Origin: Synechococcus sp. A15-62
GTDB lineage: Bacteria; Cyanobacteriota; Cyanobacteriia; PCC-6307; Cyanobiaceae
Reading direction: 5' to 3'
Assembly (NCBI RefSeq): GCF_014280075.1
Contig: NZ_CP047950.1
Location: 310,001-374,000 of the forward strand
DNA: 64,000 nucleotides
Shown: piece by piece, positions 1 through 8,971 of the stretch
Position numbering within the stretch: position 1 is the first letter of the stretch
Layout: every line of letters starts with the position of its first letter
Program-made: the position numbers and the translations under genes
The notes under the pieces: model-generated
Told to the model about the DNA's origin: nothing
Databases searched by the model: none
Seen by the model: only the letters and a program-made list of their open reading frames with translations

Positions 1-2
1 TT

Positions 3-845
3 CAATCCTTTCCTGCAGTGGTCCCGCTCGTGCCAGCGTCAGGCCTGTTGGCCTGTGATCGCGTTGGCGATGGGCGCATGGCCGATCCGCTGTTGATTGA
101 GCTGGCAGCTGCGTCTGTGTTCAGCCGCGGCTCGGTGACTCCTGACGCAACCCTTGATTGGTCGGGGCTGTCCGTTCTTGTTTCGGCCGGACCGACCCAG
201 GAGTCGATTGATCCAGCCCGTTTCCTGAGCAACCGCAGCAGCGGTCGCATGGGAGTGCTTCTGTCGCAGGCGGCACGCTTCCGTGGTGCCTGCGTGCATT
301 TGGTGCATGGCCCATTGGACCTCCCCGATGCCTGGCTTGAGGGCCTGCAATGCACTGCGGTGGAGAGTGCCGCCGAACTCGGTTCAGCTCTGCACTTGGC
401 TCAGCCCGGATCCGATGTGCTCGTGATGGCTGCTGCCGTTGCTGACCTTCGGCGGGATGGGCCTCCTCCAAGCAAGCTGACCAAGTTGGAGCTTCAGCAG
501 GCTCTGACCTCCGGTTGGACTGAGGTGCCTGATCTGCTGTCAAACCTGACCCGCCAACGCCGTTCTGAACAGCTGGTGCTCGGCTTCACAGCGCTCACAG
601 GCAGTGATGCCCATCTGCTGGAGCGGGCTGAAAGCAAGCGGCTGGCGAAGGGCTGCGATTTGATGATGGTGAATCCCGTGGACCGTGATGGTCAGGGTTT
701 CGGAGACCAGCCGAATGGAGGCTGGTTGCTCGGAGATGGCTGGAGCCGAGAGCTGCCTGTGACGGCAAAGCTCTCTCTGGCTCATCACTTGCTTGACGCT
801 CTGATCGAGGCTCGGGATCAGGCCGCGGCGTCGATGGAGTCCTGA
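3..845 (+). CDS. coaBC: Phosphopantothenoylcysteine decarboxylase / phosphopantothenate-cysteine ligase, 3' part
   Basis: This is the C-terminal part of the bifunctional coenzyme A enzyme. The frame is open to the window edge, so the start and most of the flavin decarboxylase (CoaC) domain lie outside. The first visible residues, PASGLLACDRVGDGRMADP, form the end of the CoaC domain. The CoaB ligase domain follows, with the family patterns VSAGPTQESIDP, RFLSNRSSGRMG and AAAVADLRR. The enzyme joins cysteine to 4'-phosphopantothenate and then decarboxylates the product, in the cytoplasm. The 3' end overlaps the convergent small gene on the other strand by 28 bases. Family assignment is firm; only the missing 5' part limits it. 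Confidence 0.93.
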   Translation, partial: QSFPAVVPLVPASGLLACDRVGDGRMADPLLIELAAASVFSRGSVTPDATLDWSGLSVLVSAGPTQESIDPARFLSNRSSGRMGVLLSQAARFRGACVHLVHGPLDLPDAWLEGLQCTAVESAAELGSALHLAQPGSDVLVMAAAVADLRRDGPPPSKLTKLELQQALTSGWTEVPDLLSNLTRQRRSEQLVLGFTALTGSDAHLLERAESKRLAKGCDLMMVNPVDRDGQGFGDQPNGGWLLGDGWSRELPVTAKLSLAHHLLDALIEARDQAAASMES

Positions 846-1123
846 CCGAGCAGGTCGATGAGGGTGTGCAACTGAAGCCGGGGGATGTAGGGCCAGCCGC
901 CGTTTTTCTCCATCTTCTGCAGAAGTGTGAACAATTTCTGGCGGTTTTCAGGGAGGCTTTGACGAAACGGACCGTCCTGAACGTCCCGATGCAGGGCCTC
1001 AAGCTCACGCAACAGGGTGAGCAGTGCTTCTGGATTCCCTCTCAACTCCTCTGCCAGCTCGCCCAGGGCGGCCAGTGCCGGAGCCATCCGTGCCTGGGTC
1101 GAATCGGGATCGTTGGATGTCAC
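818..1123 (-). CDS. Conserved small hypothetical protein
   Basis: A protein of about 101 residues that I cannot assign to a functional family. It looks all-helical: it has a Leu/Ala/Glu-rich first half (LAALGELAEELRGNPEALL), then SLPENRQKLFTLLQKMEKNGG and a short C-terminal helix. There is no signal peptide or membrane segment. I chose the GTG start at 1123 because residues before it (MQLSTTCRKH) look unlike protein and would eat into the psbO promoter region; an ATG at 1153 and an internal ATG at 1057 are alternatives. It is convergent with coaBC (28-base overlap) and divergent from psbO. The coherent amphipathic composition favours a real gene, but no role can be given. Confidence 0.65.
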   Translation of the reverse strand: MTSNDPDSTQARMAPALAALGELAEELRGNPEALLTLLRELEALHRDVQDGPFRQSLPENRQKLFTLLQKMEKNGGWPYIPRLQLHTLIDLLGQDSIDAAA

Positions 1124-1243
1124 GTGCTTTCGACAAGTTGTTGAGAGCTGCAAAAGGCTAGCCCTGACGTCATTTTTCGCCCTGTAAGATCCAGATCTGA
1201 CGGCATTCCGTCCCCATTAGCGTTCAGCCGATCGGCTCCTTCC

Positions 1244-2074
1244 ATGCGCATTCGTCCTCTGCTGGCCGTCGTGCTGGCGCTCTGCCTCGCGTTCTTCACT
1301 ACGGCCTGCAGCGGCGACAGTGATGCAGTCCAGCGTGGTGGTTCCAACGTCACTTACGACGACATCCACAACACCGGCAAAGCCAACGATTGCCCCACGA
1401 TCGGGGACTCAGCACGGGGCTCGATTCCTTTGACTGCCGGTGGCAGTTACGAGCTGCGTGAGATCTGCATGCACCCCGTGCAGGTCTACGCCAAGGAGGA
1501 GCCCAAGAACATTCGCCAGCAGGCGGAGTTTGTTGAGGGCAAGATCCTCACCCGTTACACCTCCAGCCTCGATTCTGTCTTCGGTGATCTGAAGGTGACG
1601 GAATCCGGCCTCCAATTCCAGGAGAAAGGCGGCATCGACTTCCAGCCGATCACCGTTCTGGTGCCCGGTGGCGAGGAGTTCCCCTTCACCTTCTCCAGCA
1701 AGTCACTGAATGCCAATGCTGAGGGTTCGGCGTTGACCACCAGCACCGACTTTGAAGGCACCTACCGCACCCCCAGCTACCGCACCAGCAACTTCATCGA
1801 TCCCAAGGGTCGTGCCCTGACCACTGGTGTTCAATACGCCCAAGGCCTCGTGGCACTTGGTGGTGACGACGAGCAGCTCGAGAAGGACAACAACAAGCGC
1901 TACATCGATGGCGTTGGAACCATGAGCCTGTCCATCACCAAGGTGGATCCTGAAACCGGCGAATTCGCTGGCGTGTTCAGCGCCATCCAACCCTCCGACT
2001 CCGACATGGGTGGTCGTGAAGTGGTCGACATCAAGATCACTGGTGATCTCTACGGCCGCCTTGAAGAGGCCTGA
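1244..2074 (+). CDS. psbO: Photosystem II manganese-stabilising protein PsbO
   Basis: The 33-kDa extrinsic subunit of photosystem II, which sits on the lumenal side and stabilises the Mn4CaO5 cluster. The 276 residues begin with a basic and then hydrophobic signal sequence ending FTTACSG, so Cys22 could be a lipidated residue, as is common for cyanobacterial PsbO. The two conserved cysteines of the disulfide are Cys50 (KANDCPTIG) and Cys75 (REICMHP). Other family blocks are KEEPKNIRQQAEFV, GGIDFQPITVLVPGGEEFPF and KGRALTTGVQYAQGLVAL. Length is normal. A strong rho-independent terminator follows 25 bases after the stop, so it is probably transcribed alone. Identification is secure. Confidence 0.98.
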   Translation: MRIRPLLAVVLALCLAFFTTACSGDSDAVQRGGSNVTYDDIHNTGKANDCPTIGDSARGSIPLTAGGSYELREICMHPVQVYAKEEPKNIRQQAEFVEGKILTRYTSSLDSVFGDLKVTESGLQFQEKGGIDFQPITVLVPGGEEFPFTFSSKSLNANAEGSALTTSTDFEGTYRTPSYRTSNFIDPKGRALTTGVQYAQGLVALGGDDEQLEKDNNKRYIDGVGTMSLSITKVDPETGEFAGVFSAIQPSDSDMGGREVVDIKITGDLYGRLEEA

Positions 2075-2099
2075 TCGGGGCCATCACAACTGGTTGCAA

Positions 2100-2123
2100 G
2101 GGGGCTGAGGCCCCCTTTTTTTT
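2100..2123 (+). terminator. Rho-independent terminator of psbO
   Basis: A six-pair GC stem (GGGGGC/GCCCCC) closes a four-base loop and is followed by eight T. It lies 25 bases after the psbO stop and 55 bases before the likely sat start, which is one reason to reject a sat start as early as 2122. Confidence 0.9.
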
Positions 2124-2178
2124 GGCCATTGCAATCTTCCGGCGATCTGGGAGAATCGCCCGATCTTTCCCTGAAGTC

Positions 2179-3351
2179 ATGACCGCCAATGCTTCCGCTC
2201 CCTCCCAGCGATCCGGTGTGATTGCTCCCTACGGCGGAACGCTGGTAGATCTGTTGGTGGCCGAGGCTGATCGCGCCGCTGTGAAAGCCACCGCGACCAA
2301 AACGATCGAGTGTTCCGATCGCAACGCCTGTGATGTGGAGCTGCTCTGCGTTGGTGGCTTCTCTCCCCTGCGTGGCTTCATGCACCAGGAGGACTACGAC
2401 GCTGTGGTCAGTGGTCATCGTCTGGCAGCGGGCCAGCTGTTCGGTTTGCCGATCGTGATGGACACCGACCGCGACGACGTGGTGGTGGGCGACAAGCTGC
2501 TGCTCACCTACAAGGGTCAGGATCTGGCCGTCCTCGAGGTGGAGGACAAGTGGGAACCCAACAAAGTGGCCGAAGCCAAGGGCTGCTACGGCACCACCTC
2601 CATCGAGCACCCTGCGGTGCGGATGATCACGATGGAGCGCAAGCGCTTCTACTTGGGTGGAAGCCTCCAGGGCCTTGCACTTCCCGAGCGGGTCTTCCCC
2701 TGCAAGACCCCGGCTGAGGTGCGTGCAGGCCTGCCCGAAGGCGAGGACGTGGTGGCGTTTCAGTGCCGTAACCCCATTCACCGCGCGCACTACGAGCTGT
2801 TCACCCGTGCCCTGCATGCACAGAACGTGAGTGACAACGCCGTGGTGCTCGTTCATCCCACCTGTGGCCCCACCCAACAGGACGACATCCCTGGTGCCGT
2901 TCGCTTCCAGACCTATGAGCGTCTGGCGGCCGAAGTGAACAACGACAGCATTCGCTGGGCTTACCTGCCCTACGCCATGCACATGGCAGGTCCGCGTGAA
3001 GCGCTGCAGCACATGATCATCCGCCGCAACTACGGATGCACCCACTTCATCATTGGCCGCGATATGGCCGGCTGCAAATCGTCTCTCACGGGTGACGACT
3101 TCTACGGCCCCTACGACGCGCAGAACTTTGCCAAGGAGTGCGCCCCCGAGCTCACGATGGAAACGGTTCCTTCTATGAACCTCGTCTACACCCAGGAAGA
3201 GGGCTATGTGACGGCGGAGCATGCCGAAGCCCGTGGTCTGCACGTGAAGAAGCTCAGCGGCACCCAGTTCCGCAAGATGCTGCGCGGTGGTGAGGAGATT
3301 CCCGAGTGGTTCGCCTTCAAGAGCGTGGTTGAGGTGCTCCGCGCCGCCTGA
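2179..3351 (+). CDS. sat: Sulfate adenylyltransferase (ATP sulfurylase)
   Basis: Catalyses ATP + sulfate to adenosine 5'-phosphosulfate + pyrophosphate, the first step of assimilatory sulfate reduction, in the cytoplasm. From the chosen ATG the protein has 390 residues, normal for the single-domain cyanobacterial enzyme (no APS kinase domain fused). Active-site motifs are visible: QCRNPIHRAH at residues 195-204 (the QxRN and HxxH elements) and GRDMAG at 293-298. I moved the start from 2122 to 2179 because the upstream residues are arginine-rich filler overlapping the psbO terminator, whereas the chosen start gives TANASAPSQ and then the family-like IAPYGGTLVDL. It lies 44 bases before ftsH in the same direction. 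Confidence 0.97.
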   Translation: MTANASAPSQRSGVIAPYGGTLVDLLVAEADRAAVKATATKTIECSDRNACDVELLCVGGFSPLRGFMHQEDYDAVVSGHRLAAGQLFGLPIVMDTDRDDVVVGDKLLLTYKGQDLAVLEVEDKWEPNKVAEAKGCYGTTSIEHPAVRMITMERKRFYLGGSLQGLALPERVFPCKTPAEVRAGLPEGEDVVAFQCRNPIHRAHYELFTRALHAQNVSDNAVVLVHPTCGPTQQDDIPGAVRFQTYERLAAEVNNDSIRWAYLPYAMHMAGPREALQHMIIRRNYGCTHFIIGRDMAGCKSSLTGDDFYGPYDAQNFAKECAPELTMETVPSMNLVYTQEEGYVTAEHAEARGLHVKKLSGTQFRKMLRGGEEIPEWFAFKSVVEVLRAA

Positions 3352-3395
3352 AGACTGAGAACCGGTTTAACATTCCTTCATCTACGAGGCGACCT

Positions 3396-5246
3396 GTGAA
3401 CAAGCGTTGGCGAAATATCGGTCTCGGAGCCCTTCTGGTTCTGGCGATCGTTGTGATTGCACCAGCGTTCTTTGGTGGCGGCGGTGGTAGCCAGCCCCAG
3501 GTGAACACCATCCGTTACAGCGAGTTCGTTGAGGCGGTGAAGGACGACCAAATCAGCCGTGTGCTGATCTCTCCCGATCAAGGCACCGCTCAGGTGGTTG
3601 AAAACGACGGCCGTCGTGCCCAGGTCAACCTGGCCCCTGATCGTGAGCTGCTCGGTTTGCTGACCGAGCACAGCGTGGACATCGCTGTGCAGCCCTCCCG
3701 TCAGACCCCTGGCTGGCAGCAAGCTGCCGGAAGTCTGATCTTTCCTCTGCTTCTGCTTGGTGGTCTGTTCTTCCTCTTCCGGCGCGCCCAGGGCGGCGGT
3801 GGTGGCAATCCAGCCATGCAGTTCGGCAAGAGCAAGGCGCGGGTTCAGATGGAGCCCTCCACCCAAGTGACCTTCACCGATGTTGCCGGCATTGAAGGCG
3901 CGAAGCTTGAGCTGACCGAGGTTGTCGACTTCCTCAAGAACCCCGACCGCTTCACGGCGGTCGGCGCCAAGATCCCAAAGGGTGTTCTGCTTGTGGGACC
4001 TCCCGGCACCGGTAAGACCCTCCTCGCCAAGGCCGTGGCGGGCGAAGCAGGTGTTCCCTTCTTCTCAATCTCCGGCTCTGAGTTCGTCGAGATGTTCGTC
4101 GGCGTTGGTGCCAGCCGCGTTCGTGATCTTTTCGAGCAAGCCAAGAAAAACGCTCCCTGCATCGTCTTCATCGACGAAATTGACGCCGTTGGTCGACAGC
4201 GGGGCGCAGGTCTCGGCGGTGGTAACGACGAGCGAGAGCAAACGCTGAACCAGCTCCTGACGGAGATGGATGGTTTCGAGGGCAACACCGGCATCATCAT
4301 CGTGGCGGCCACCAACCGCCCGGACGTGCTCGATGCTGCTTTGATGCGCCCCGGTCGTTTCGATCGTCAGGTCACCGTGGATCGCCCTGACTATTCCGGA
4401 CGCCTACAAATCCTTGGCGTCCATGCCCGCGGCAAGACCCTTGCCAAGGATGTCGATCTCGACAAGGTTGCCCGCCGGACACCCGGCTACACCGGCGCTG
4501 ATCTGGCCAACCTTCTCAACGAAGCCGCCATCCTTGCCGCCCGTCGCGAACTCACCGAAGTGAGCAACGACGAAATCAGCGATGCCATTGAACGGGTGAT
4601 GGCTGGTCCTGAGAAGAAGGACCGCGTGATGAGTGAGCGTCGTGCTCGCCTTGTTGCTTATCACGAGGCTGGTCACGCCCTTGTGGGTGCCCTGATGCCT
4701 GACTACGACCCGGTTCAGAAGATCTCCATCATTCCCCGCGGTAACGCCGGTGGTCTGACCTTCTTCACCCCCAGTGAGGAGCGGATGGAATCCGGCCTGT
4801 ATTCACGGGCTTATCTCCAGAACCAGATGGCCGTGGCCCTTGGCGGCCGGGTGGCTGAAGAGATTGTCTACGGCGAAGATGAGGTCACCACGGGTGCCTC
4901 TAACGACCTCCAGCAGGTCGCTTCAACCGCGCGTCAGATGATCACCCGCTTCGGCATGAGCGACGAGCTGGGGCCCGTTGCCCTTGGGCGTGCGCAAGGT
5001 GGCATGTTCCTTGGACGCGACATCGCTGCAGAGCGTGACTTCTCTGAGGAAACCGCCGCGATGATCGACAAAGAGGTCTCTGAGCTGGTGGATGTGGCCT
5101 ACAAGCGGGCCACCAAGGTTCTCGTTGACAACCGAGCCGTTCTCGATGAATTGGCTGAGATGCTCGTTGAGCAGGAGACTGTTGATGCTGAAGAGCTTCA
5201 GGAGCTGCTGATCAAACGTGACGTCCGGGTCGCCAAATACGTCTGA
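3396..5246 (+). CDS. ftsH: ATP-dependent zinc metalloprotease FtsH
   Basis: A membrane AAA protease of 616 residues; in cyanobacteria this type degrades damaged thylakoid proteins such as photodamaged D1. It starts with GTG, with GAGGCGA just upstream. The N-terminal membrane helix is [17 protein letters not shown], the second is [16 protein letters not shown], and the lumenal segment between them is about 90 residues. The AAA module has Walker A GPPGTGKT at 201-208, Walker [12 protein letters not shown] and the SRH segment ending RPGRFDRQ. The zinc motif HEAGH is at 423-427. The end overlaps the next gene by 29 bases if that gene uses its first GTG. Which FtsH paralogue this is cannot be decided without comparing all copies in the genome. 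Confidence 0.97.
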   Translation: MNKRWRNIGLGALLVLAIVVIAPAFFGGGGGSQPQVNTIRYSEFVEAVKDDQISRVLISPDQGTAQVVENDGRRAQVNLAPDRELLGLLTEHSVDIAVQPSRQTPGWQQAAGSLIFPLLLLGGLFFLFRRAQGGGGGNPAMQFGKSKARVQMEPSTQVTFTDVAGIEGAKLELTEVVDFLKNPDRFTAVGAKIPKGVLLVGPPGTGKTLLAKAVAGEAGVPFFSISGSEFVEMFVGVGASRVRDLFEQAKKNAPCIVFIDEIDAVGRQRGAGLGGGNDEREQTLNQLLTEMDGFEGNTGIIIVAATNRPDVLDAALMRPGRFDRQVTVDRPDYSGRLQILGVHARGKTLAKDVDLDKVARRTPGYTGADLANLLNEAAILAARRELTEVSNDEISDAIERVMAGPEKKDRVMSERRARLVAYHEAGHALVGALMPDYDPVQKISIIPRGNAGGLTFFTPSEERMESGLYSRAYLQNQMAVALGGRVAEEIVYGEDEVTTGASNDLQQVASTARQMITRFGMSDELGPVALGRAQGGMFLGRDIAAERDFSEETAAMIDKEVSELVDVAYKRATKVLVDNRAVLDELAEMLVEQETVDAEELQELLIKRDVRVAKYV

Positions 5247-5919
5247 TTTCGATTCGTCTTCCAATCCTTGGCTGGTGCGGCAAGAGCTCTTGGTGGCTTC
5301 CCTGCAGCACCAGCCTCTTTTGTTGGTGATTCGGCCTGAGCCAGGCGACCTCGTGGCTGCAGGTTCAGGCTCGGGTTTGTTGGAGCAGGTGCAGCAGCTT
5401 CATGCTGCAGGACTTCGGCATCTCGAGGTTGCCTGGCTGGACCAGCCAGGCTGGATGGGGTTCATGCAACGGGTGCAGGACCATTGCCCGGGACTGAATC
5501 TGGGGGCGGCCTCGGTGACGGTCTCCAAGGCGCTTAACGATCTTTCGCGGCTGGATCTCAGCTATGCGATGGCACCGTGCTGGTGTCCGGAGCTTGTGGA
5601 GCAGGCCAGAGAGCTTGGTGTTTTGTTGGTGCCTGGAGTTTTCAGCCCCACGGAGGTGCATCAAGCCATTCAGTTCGGCTGTCATGTCGTCAAGTTGTTT
5701 CCCGCCGTCAACCTTGGGCCTGGGTATTGGGGCCGCTTGCGGGCACCCCTGGGCCCCTTGCCCTTTGTGATTGCCGCTGGTGGTCTTGAGGTGAGCGATT
5801 TGCCCGCATGGCTGGAGGCTGGGCATGGAGCCGTTGCCCTGGGCCGCAGGGTGGTGGGATCGCCGCCTGCCTTTCAGTCACTTCTGGACTGGTTGCGCCA
5901 ATCGACAACCCAGCGCTGA
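5218..5919 (+). CDS. eda: KDPG/KHG aldolase-like protein (class I aldolase family)
   Basis: Resembles the 2-keto-3-deoxy-6-phosphogluconate / 4-hydroxy-2-oxoglutarate aldolases, which release pyruvate and are part of the Entner-Doudoroff route. The (beta/alpha)8 landmarks are visible: LEVAWL with Glu70, the strand GVLLVPGVFSPTEV, the Schiff-base lysine in HVVKLFPA (Lys159) and IAAGGLEVSDLPAWL. Length is 233 residues from the GTG at 5218, which overlaps ftsH by 29 bases; a second GTG at 5275 gives 214 residues, no overlap, and a start closer to the usual family N-terminus. The 5' extension ([16 protein letters not shown]) looks unstructured, so 5275 may be the true start. The substrate is inferred from family only. 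Confidence 0.8.
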   Translation: MTSGSPNTSDFDSSSNPWLVRQELLVASLQHQPLLLVIRPEPGDLVAAGSGSGLLEQVQQLHAAGLRHLEVAWLDQPGWMGFMQRVQDHCPGLNLGAASVTVSKALNDLSRLDLSYAMAPCWCPELVEQARELGVLLVPGVFSPTEVHQAIQFGCHVVKLFPAVNLGPGYWGRLRAPLGPLPFVIAAGGLEVSDLPAWLEAGHGAVALGRRVVGSPPAFQSLLDWLRQSTTQR

Positions 5920-5981
5920 TGCCAACGACTGGTCGACGTGCGTCCAAGATGCTACAGATGAGATAGCTATCCAACTGCGTC

Positions 5982-6449
5982 ATGTCGCAGCTCACGATCA
6001 AGCTCAGCGACAAGGCCGATGCCCTGATCGCTCAGCTTCAGAAGGAGATCTTCAATCGCCGGCGCAAGAAGGTTTCGGCTGCAGGTGTTGTGGAGACCCT
6101 GGTGGAAAGCGGCGCGAAATCGCAGTCCGACAAGCGTTTTGCCACGTCCTGGACGAATCTGATCAAGGACATCGAGAAGGCGGCCAAGCTGTCCTATGCC
6201 CATGGCAGCAAGCCATCCACCCTCAGTGATGAGGAGTGGGCCCTGGTGTTGAGTCACCGCAGCCGTGGCACCACCGGCCGTGCACGCCGGACCGTGAAGA
6301 AAACGATGGCCGCCAAGAAACCTGCCTCAGCCAAGGCTCAGGCCAGCAAAAAGCCCGCCCGCCGCACCCGAACCCGTAGCGCTGCAAAAACGAAAACGGC
6401 CGCGGCGGCGGCGAGCTCCAACGTCAGCTCAGCGGTGGGTTCCGTTTGA
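5982..6449 (+). CDS. Conserved protein with basic, histone-H1-like C-terminal tail
   Basis: A 155-residue protein I cannot name functionally. Residues 1-95 form a compact domain (TIKLSDKADALIAQLQKEIF then NRRRKKVSAAGVVETLVESG), with a beta strand plus helices resembling a ribbon-helix-helix-type start. From about residue 96 the sequence becomes a low-complexity Lys/Ala/Arg tail (RARRTVKKTMAAKKPASAKA and onward) that ends in a short Ala/Ser stretch. Such tails bind nucleic acid non-specifically in bacterial H1-like proteins, so a DNA-binding or nucleoid role is a reasonable inference. It has no signal peptide. It sits 62 bases after the aldolase-like gene and is convergent with aroC (19 bases between stops). 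Confidence 0.82.
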   Translation: MSQLTIKLSDKADALIAQLQKEIFNRRRKKVSAAGVVETLVESGAKSQSDKRFATSWTNLIKDIEKAAKLSYAHGSKPSTLSDEEWALVLSHRSRGTTGRARRTVKKTMAAKKPASAKAQASKKPARRTRTRSAAKTKTAAAAASSNVSSAVGSV

Positions 6450-6468
6450 TCTGAACGAATGGTGGTGC

Positions 6469-7569
6469 TCACCAAAGGCTGCATTGCCCCTGTTGCCTCA
6501 GCAGGTGATCAGCCAGAACGAGTGCCACCATCGCCTCCACCATCGGTACGGCCCGCGGCAGAACGCAGGGGTCATGCCGTCCTTTCCCTGCGAGTTTGGT
6601 GGCCTTGCCATCGGAATTGATGGTCTGCTGCTCTTTGCGGATCGTGGCCGTTGGCTTGAAGGCCACCCGGATCACAATCGGCTCACCATTGCTGATGCCC
6701 CCCTGGATGCCACCGGAGTTGTTGGTGGCGGTTTTCAGCCGACCGTCGTCGCTCGGCAGAAAAGCATCGTTGTGCTCGCTGCCTTTCAACAGCGTTCCAT
6801 CGAAACCGGACCCAATTTCAAAACCCTTGGTGGCCGGTAACGACATCACAGCTTTGGCGAGGTCGGCCTCGAGTTTGTCGAACACCGGCATGCCTAAACC
6901 AACGGCGGGATGGCGCACCACGCATTCGATCACCCCGCCGCAGGAATCACCTTCGCGGCCGATGGCTTCGATGCGCTTAACCATCCGCTCGGCTACCGCC
7001 GGTTCGGGACATCGCACGATGTTGGCTTCTACATCGCTGAGCTGAACCCGTTGCGGGTCGATGCCGGAGGCTTCGATGTTGTGGATCCGCTTCACCCAGG
7101 CCAGGATTTCAGTTCCTGCCGCTTGTTTCAGCATCTGCTTGGCGATTGCACCTGCAGCGACTCGGCCGATGGTTTCCCGTGCCGATGCACGTCCCCCACC
7201 GCTGCGGGCCTGAATTCCATATTTGGCCTGGTAAGTGGCATCGGCATGGGATGGGCGGAAGGCGACCGCCATGTCCTTGTAATCCCCCGGCCGTTGGTCC
7301 TTGTTCCGCACGACCATGGCGATTGGGGTGCCAAGCGTGGTCTCGCCATCCAGCAGGCCACTGAGAACTTCCACCTGGTCCGCTTCCTTTCGCGGTGTGG
7401 TGATGTGACTCTGGCCTGGCTTGCGTCGATCCAGTTCGGCCTGAATCGATTCGACGCTGAGGTTGAGCCGTGGTGGACAGCCCTCAACAATCACACCCAC
7501 CCCTCCCCCGTGGGATTCACCGAAGGTGCTGATCCGGAAGAGGTCGCCGAAGCTGCTGCCCATGGCCAT
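6469..7569 (-). CDS. aroC: Chorismate synthase
   Basis: Converts 5-enolpyruvylshikimate 3-phosphate to chorismate with reduced FMN, the last common step of aromatic amino acid and quinone synthesis. The 366 residues carry the three family signatures: [17 protein letters not shown] near the start, [20 protein letters not shown] in the middle and [18 protein letters not shown] near the end. Two ATG codons (7569 and 7563) compete; both precede [19 protein letters not shown]. It lies 33 bases downstream of the DUF985 cupin gene on the same strand, so it may be the last gene of a three-gene unit. Confidence 0.97.
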   Translation of the reverse strand: MAMGSSFGDLFRISTFGESHGGGVGVIVEGCPPRLNLSVESIQAELDRRKPGQSHITTPRKEADQVEVLSGLLDGETTLGTPIAMVVRNKDQRPGDYKDMAVAFRPSHADATYQAKYGIQARSGGGRASARETIGRVAAGAIAKQMLKQAAGTEILAWVKRIHNIEASGIDPQRVQLSDVEANIVRCPEPAVAERMVKRIEAIGREGDSCGGVIECVVRHPAVGLGMPVFDKLEADLAKAVMSLPATKGFEIGSGFDGTLLKGSEHNDAFLPSDDGRLKTATNNSGGIQGGISNGEPIVIRVAFKPTATIRKEQQTINSDGKATKLAGKGRHDPCVLPRAVPMVEAMVALVLADHLLRQQGQCSLW

Positions 7570-7602
7570 TGATCGATGCGGAGAGGCTACGAAGCCATCG
7601 GT

Positions 7603-8061
7603 TCAGATCAACTCCGGATGGGGCAATTTTGGGCGTTCTGTCGTGGGTTGCTGCCGGGCCATCTCGAAATCGAAGAAGTCAAACCCTGGTCCTACACAAC
7701 AGCTCACCAGGGAGTAGTCACCCAGACTTCTCGCCGCCTGCCAGGCGTTGGCGGGAACCACCTGGACGGGGTTCGATGGCTGCAACGCATCACGTTGCAG
7801 CCCTGTGCCATCGGCCTGGCACTGCAAGAGCTCCAGGGTTGCCCCATCAACGTGCGTCCAGACTTCGTCTGCACCGATCACCCGATGCCAGCAACTCACA
7901 GCACCGGCGGGCAGCAAAAACAGAATGGCCGTCAAGGCAGATCGCTCGGCACCGTCCTGTCGCTGCACTTGGTCTGAACTGCGATGCAACTCGCGGTACC
8001 AGCCCCCCTCCGGATGAGGCATCAGGCCGAGCTGCTGGATCAGGGCTTCCGTCTGATTCAT
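7603..8061 (-). CDS. DUF985 (cupin_5) family protein
   Basis: A small single-domain cupin of 152 residues. Family landmarks are the opening LIQQLGLMPHPEGGWYREL, the strand ALTAILFLLPAGAVSCWHRV, the segment DEVWTHVDGATLELL, and a C-terminal GDYSLVSCCVGPGFDFFDFE. No enzyme activity is established for most members. The longest frame begins at 8148, but the ATG at 8061 matches the family start and forms an exact ATGA overlap with the stop of the upstream hydroxylase-like gene, so I use it. That overlap implies translational coupling. aroC follows after 33 bases. Confidence 0.85.
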   Translation of the reverse strand: MNQTEALIQQLGLMPHPEGGWYRELHRSSDQVQRQDGAERSALTAILFLLPAGAVSCWHRVIGADEVWTHVDGATLELLQCQADGTGLQRDALQPSNPVQVVPANAWQAARSLGDYSLVSCCVGPGFDFFDFEMARQQPTTERPKLPHPELI

Positions 8062-8816
8062 TGCAGTCCTGCACGCCCGCGCATGTTCTGCACGTGCTGC
8101 CAGATCTGAGCCACCCAGAGGAAGATCCAGCTCATCCCAACCAGCCAAAACGGTTGGTCTTTGCGAAAGACGTCGAACAGCAACACCACCCTTGGCTGGT
8201 TGGAGCGATTGATGGCGGAGTGCATGAAGGTGTCGTCCCAGAGAAATCCTTCACCCTCCTGCAGGTAATAGTTCTGGCCATCAATTGTCAGTTCGCAGGA
8301 ACTGCGGCCGTCGCCAAAATCCTCCACGTACAACGGCAGGTGATATCTCCATACCCCTTTGAAGGGACCTTTGTGGGGTCGTAGAACCTTCCCGGGGGGG
8401 AACAGACTCACGGCAGCCGAAACAACGTAAGGATGATGCTGGAGAAAGCTCCGCAGGGAGGGGATCAGCGCCTGATTGGCGGGGTAGTTGTAGCCATATC
8501 CCCGTAAGGGCAGCATCCCCCAGATCTTGCGGTCGAATTCATACAGCGTGCGCTGTTGCTGCATGATGTCGTGGTTGGCGGGCAAGCGCCCCGAGAGGGC
8601 CACTTCCAGCGTCTCCTGACGGATCTGCTGATAACACTCCAGCAGCTGCCGATGGGCTGGGAAGCCGACGTCCGCCGGAACGACTGCAGGGTTGTGCAGC
8701 GATTGCTCGTAGCACCAGCGTGCGATTTCGCGCCAGAAGCGGTAGTGCCATGGTCCCCAGCGGATCACACGTTGGATGGGGGTGCGTTGTTTTCGCTTTG
8801 CCTTTGAGCTGCTCAC
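8058..8816 (-). CDS. Aspartyl/asparaginyl beta-hydroxylase family protein (LpxO-like)
   Basis: A 252-residue member of the 2-oxoglutarate/Fe(II) dioxygenases of the Asp/Asn beta-hydroxylase type. The iron-binding histidines are likely His148 (LRPHKGPFKGVWRYHLPL) and His199 (WDDTFMHSAINRS), with Arg209 (QPRVVLLFDV) as the 2-oxoglutarate-binding residue. A hydrophobic C-terminal stretch (FWLVGMSWIFLWVAQIW) may anchor it in a membrane, as in bacterial LpxO relatives that hydroxylate lipid A acyl chains; a protein or other lipid substrate is equally possible. A basic N-terminus precedes the domain. The stop overlaps the DUF985 start by four bases. The psbA terminator separates it from psbA. Confidence 0.85.
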   Translation of the reverse strand: MSSSKAKRKQRTPIQRVIRWGPWHYRFWREIARWCYEQSLHNPAVVPADVGFPAHRQLLECYQQIRQETLEVALSGRLPANHDIMQQQRTLYEFDRKIWGMLPLRGYGYNYPANQALIPSLRSFLQHHPYVVSAAVSLFPPGKVLRPHKGPFKGVWRYHLPLYVEDFGDGRSSCELTIDGQNYYLQEGEGFLWDDTFMHSAINRSNQPRVVLLFDVFRKDQPFWLVGMSWIFLWVAQIWQHVQNMRGRAGLQ

Positions 8817-8971
8817 GCTGTGCCGACTCTCTCGATCGAGGAGCTTTGCATGCTGATCTCGATACGGAGGGGTTGGGCGGATCTGTGTGGCGGTGATTGG
8901 ATTAGTCGTTCCAGGCAGTGTTGGCGTTACCTGATCGCGGTTGATCCGACTCCAAGAACTGCCTGCACAAC

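Noticed and set aside
2050-3243. A 397-codon open frame on the minus strand opposite sat
   Set aside because: It is the mirror of a strong GC-rich coding gene; the translation is His/Gly/Val-rich without domains.
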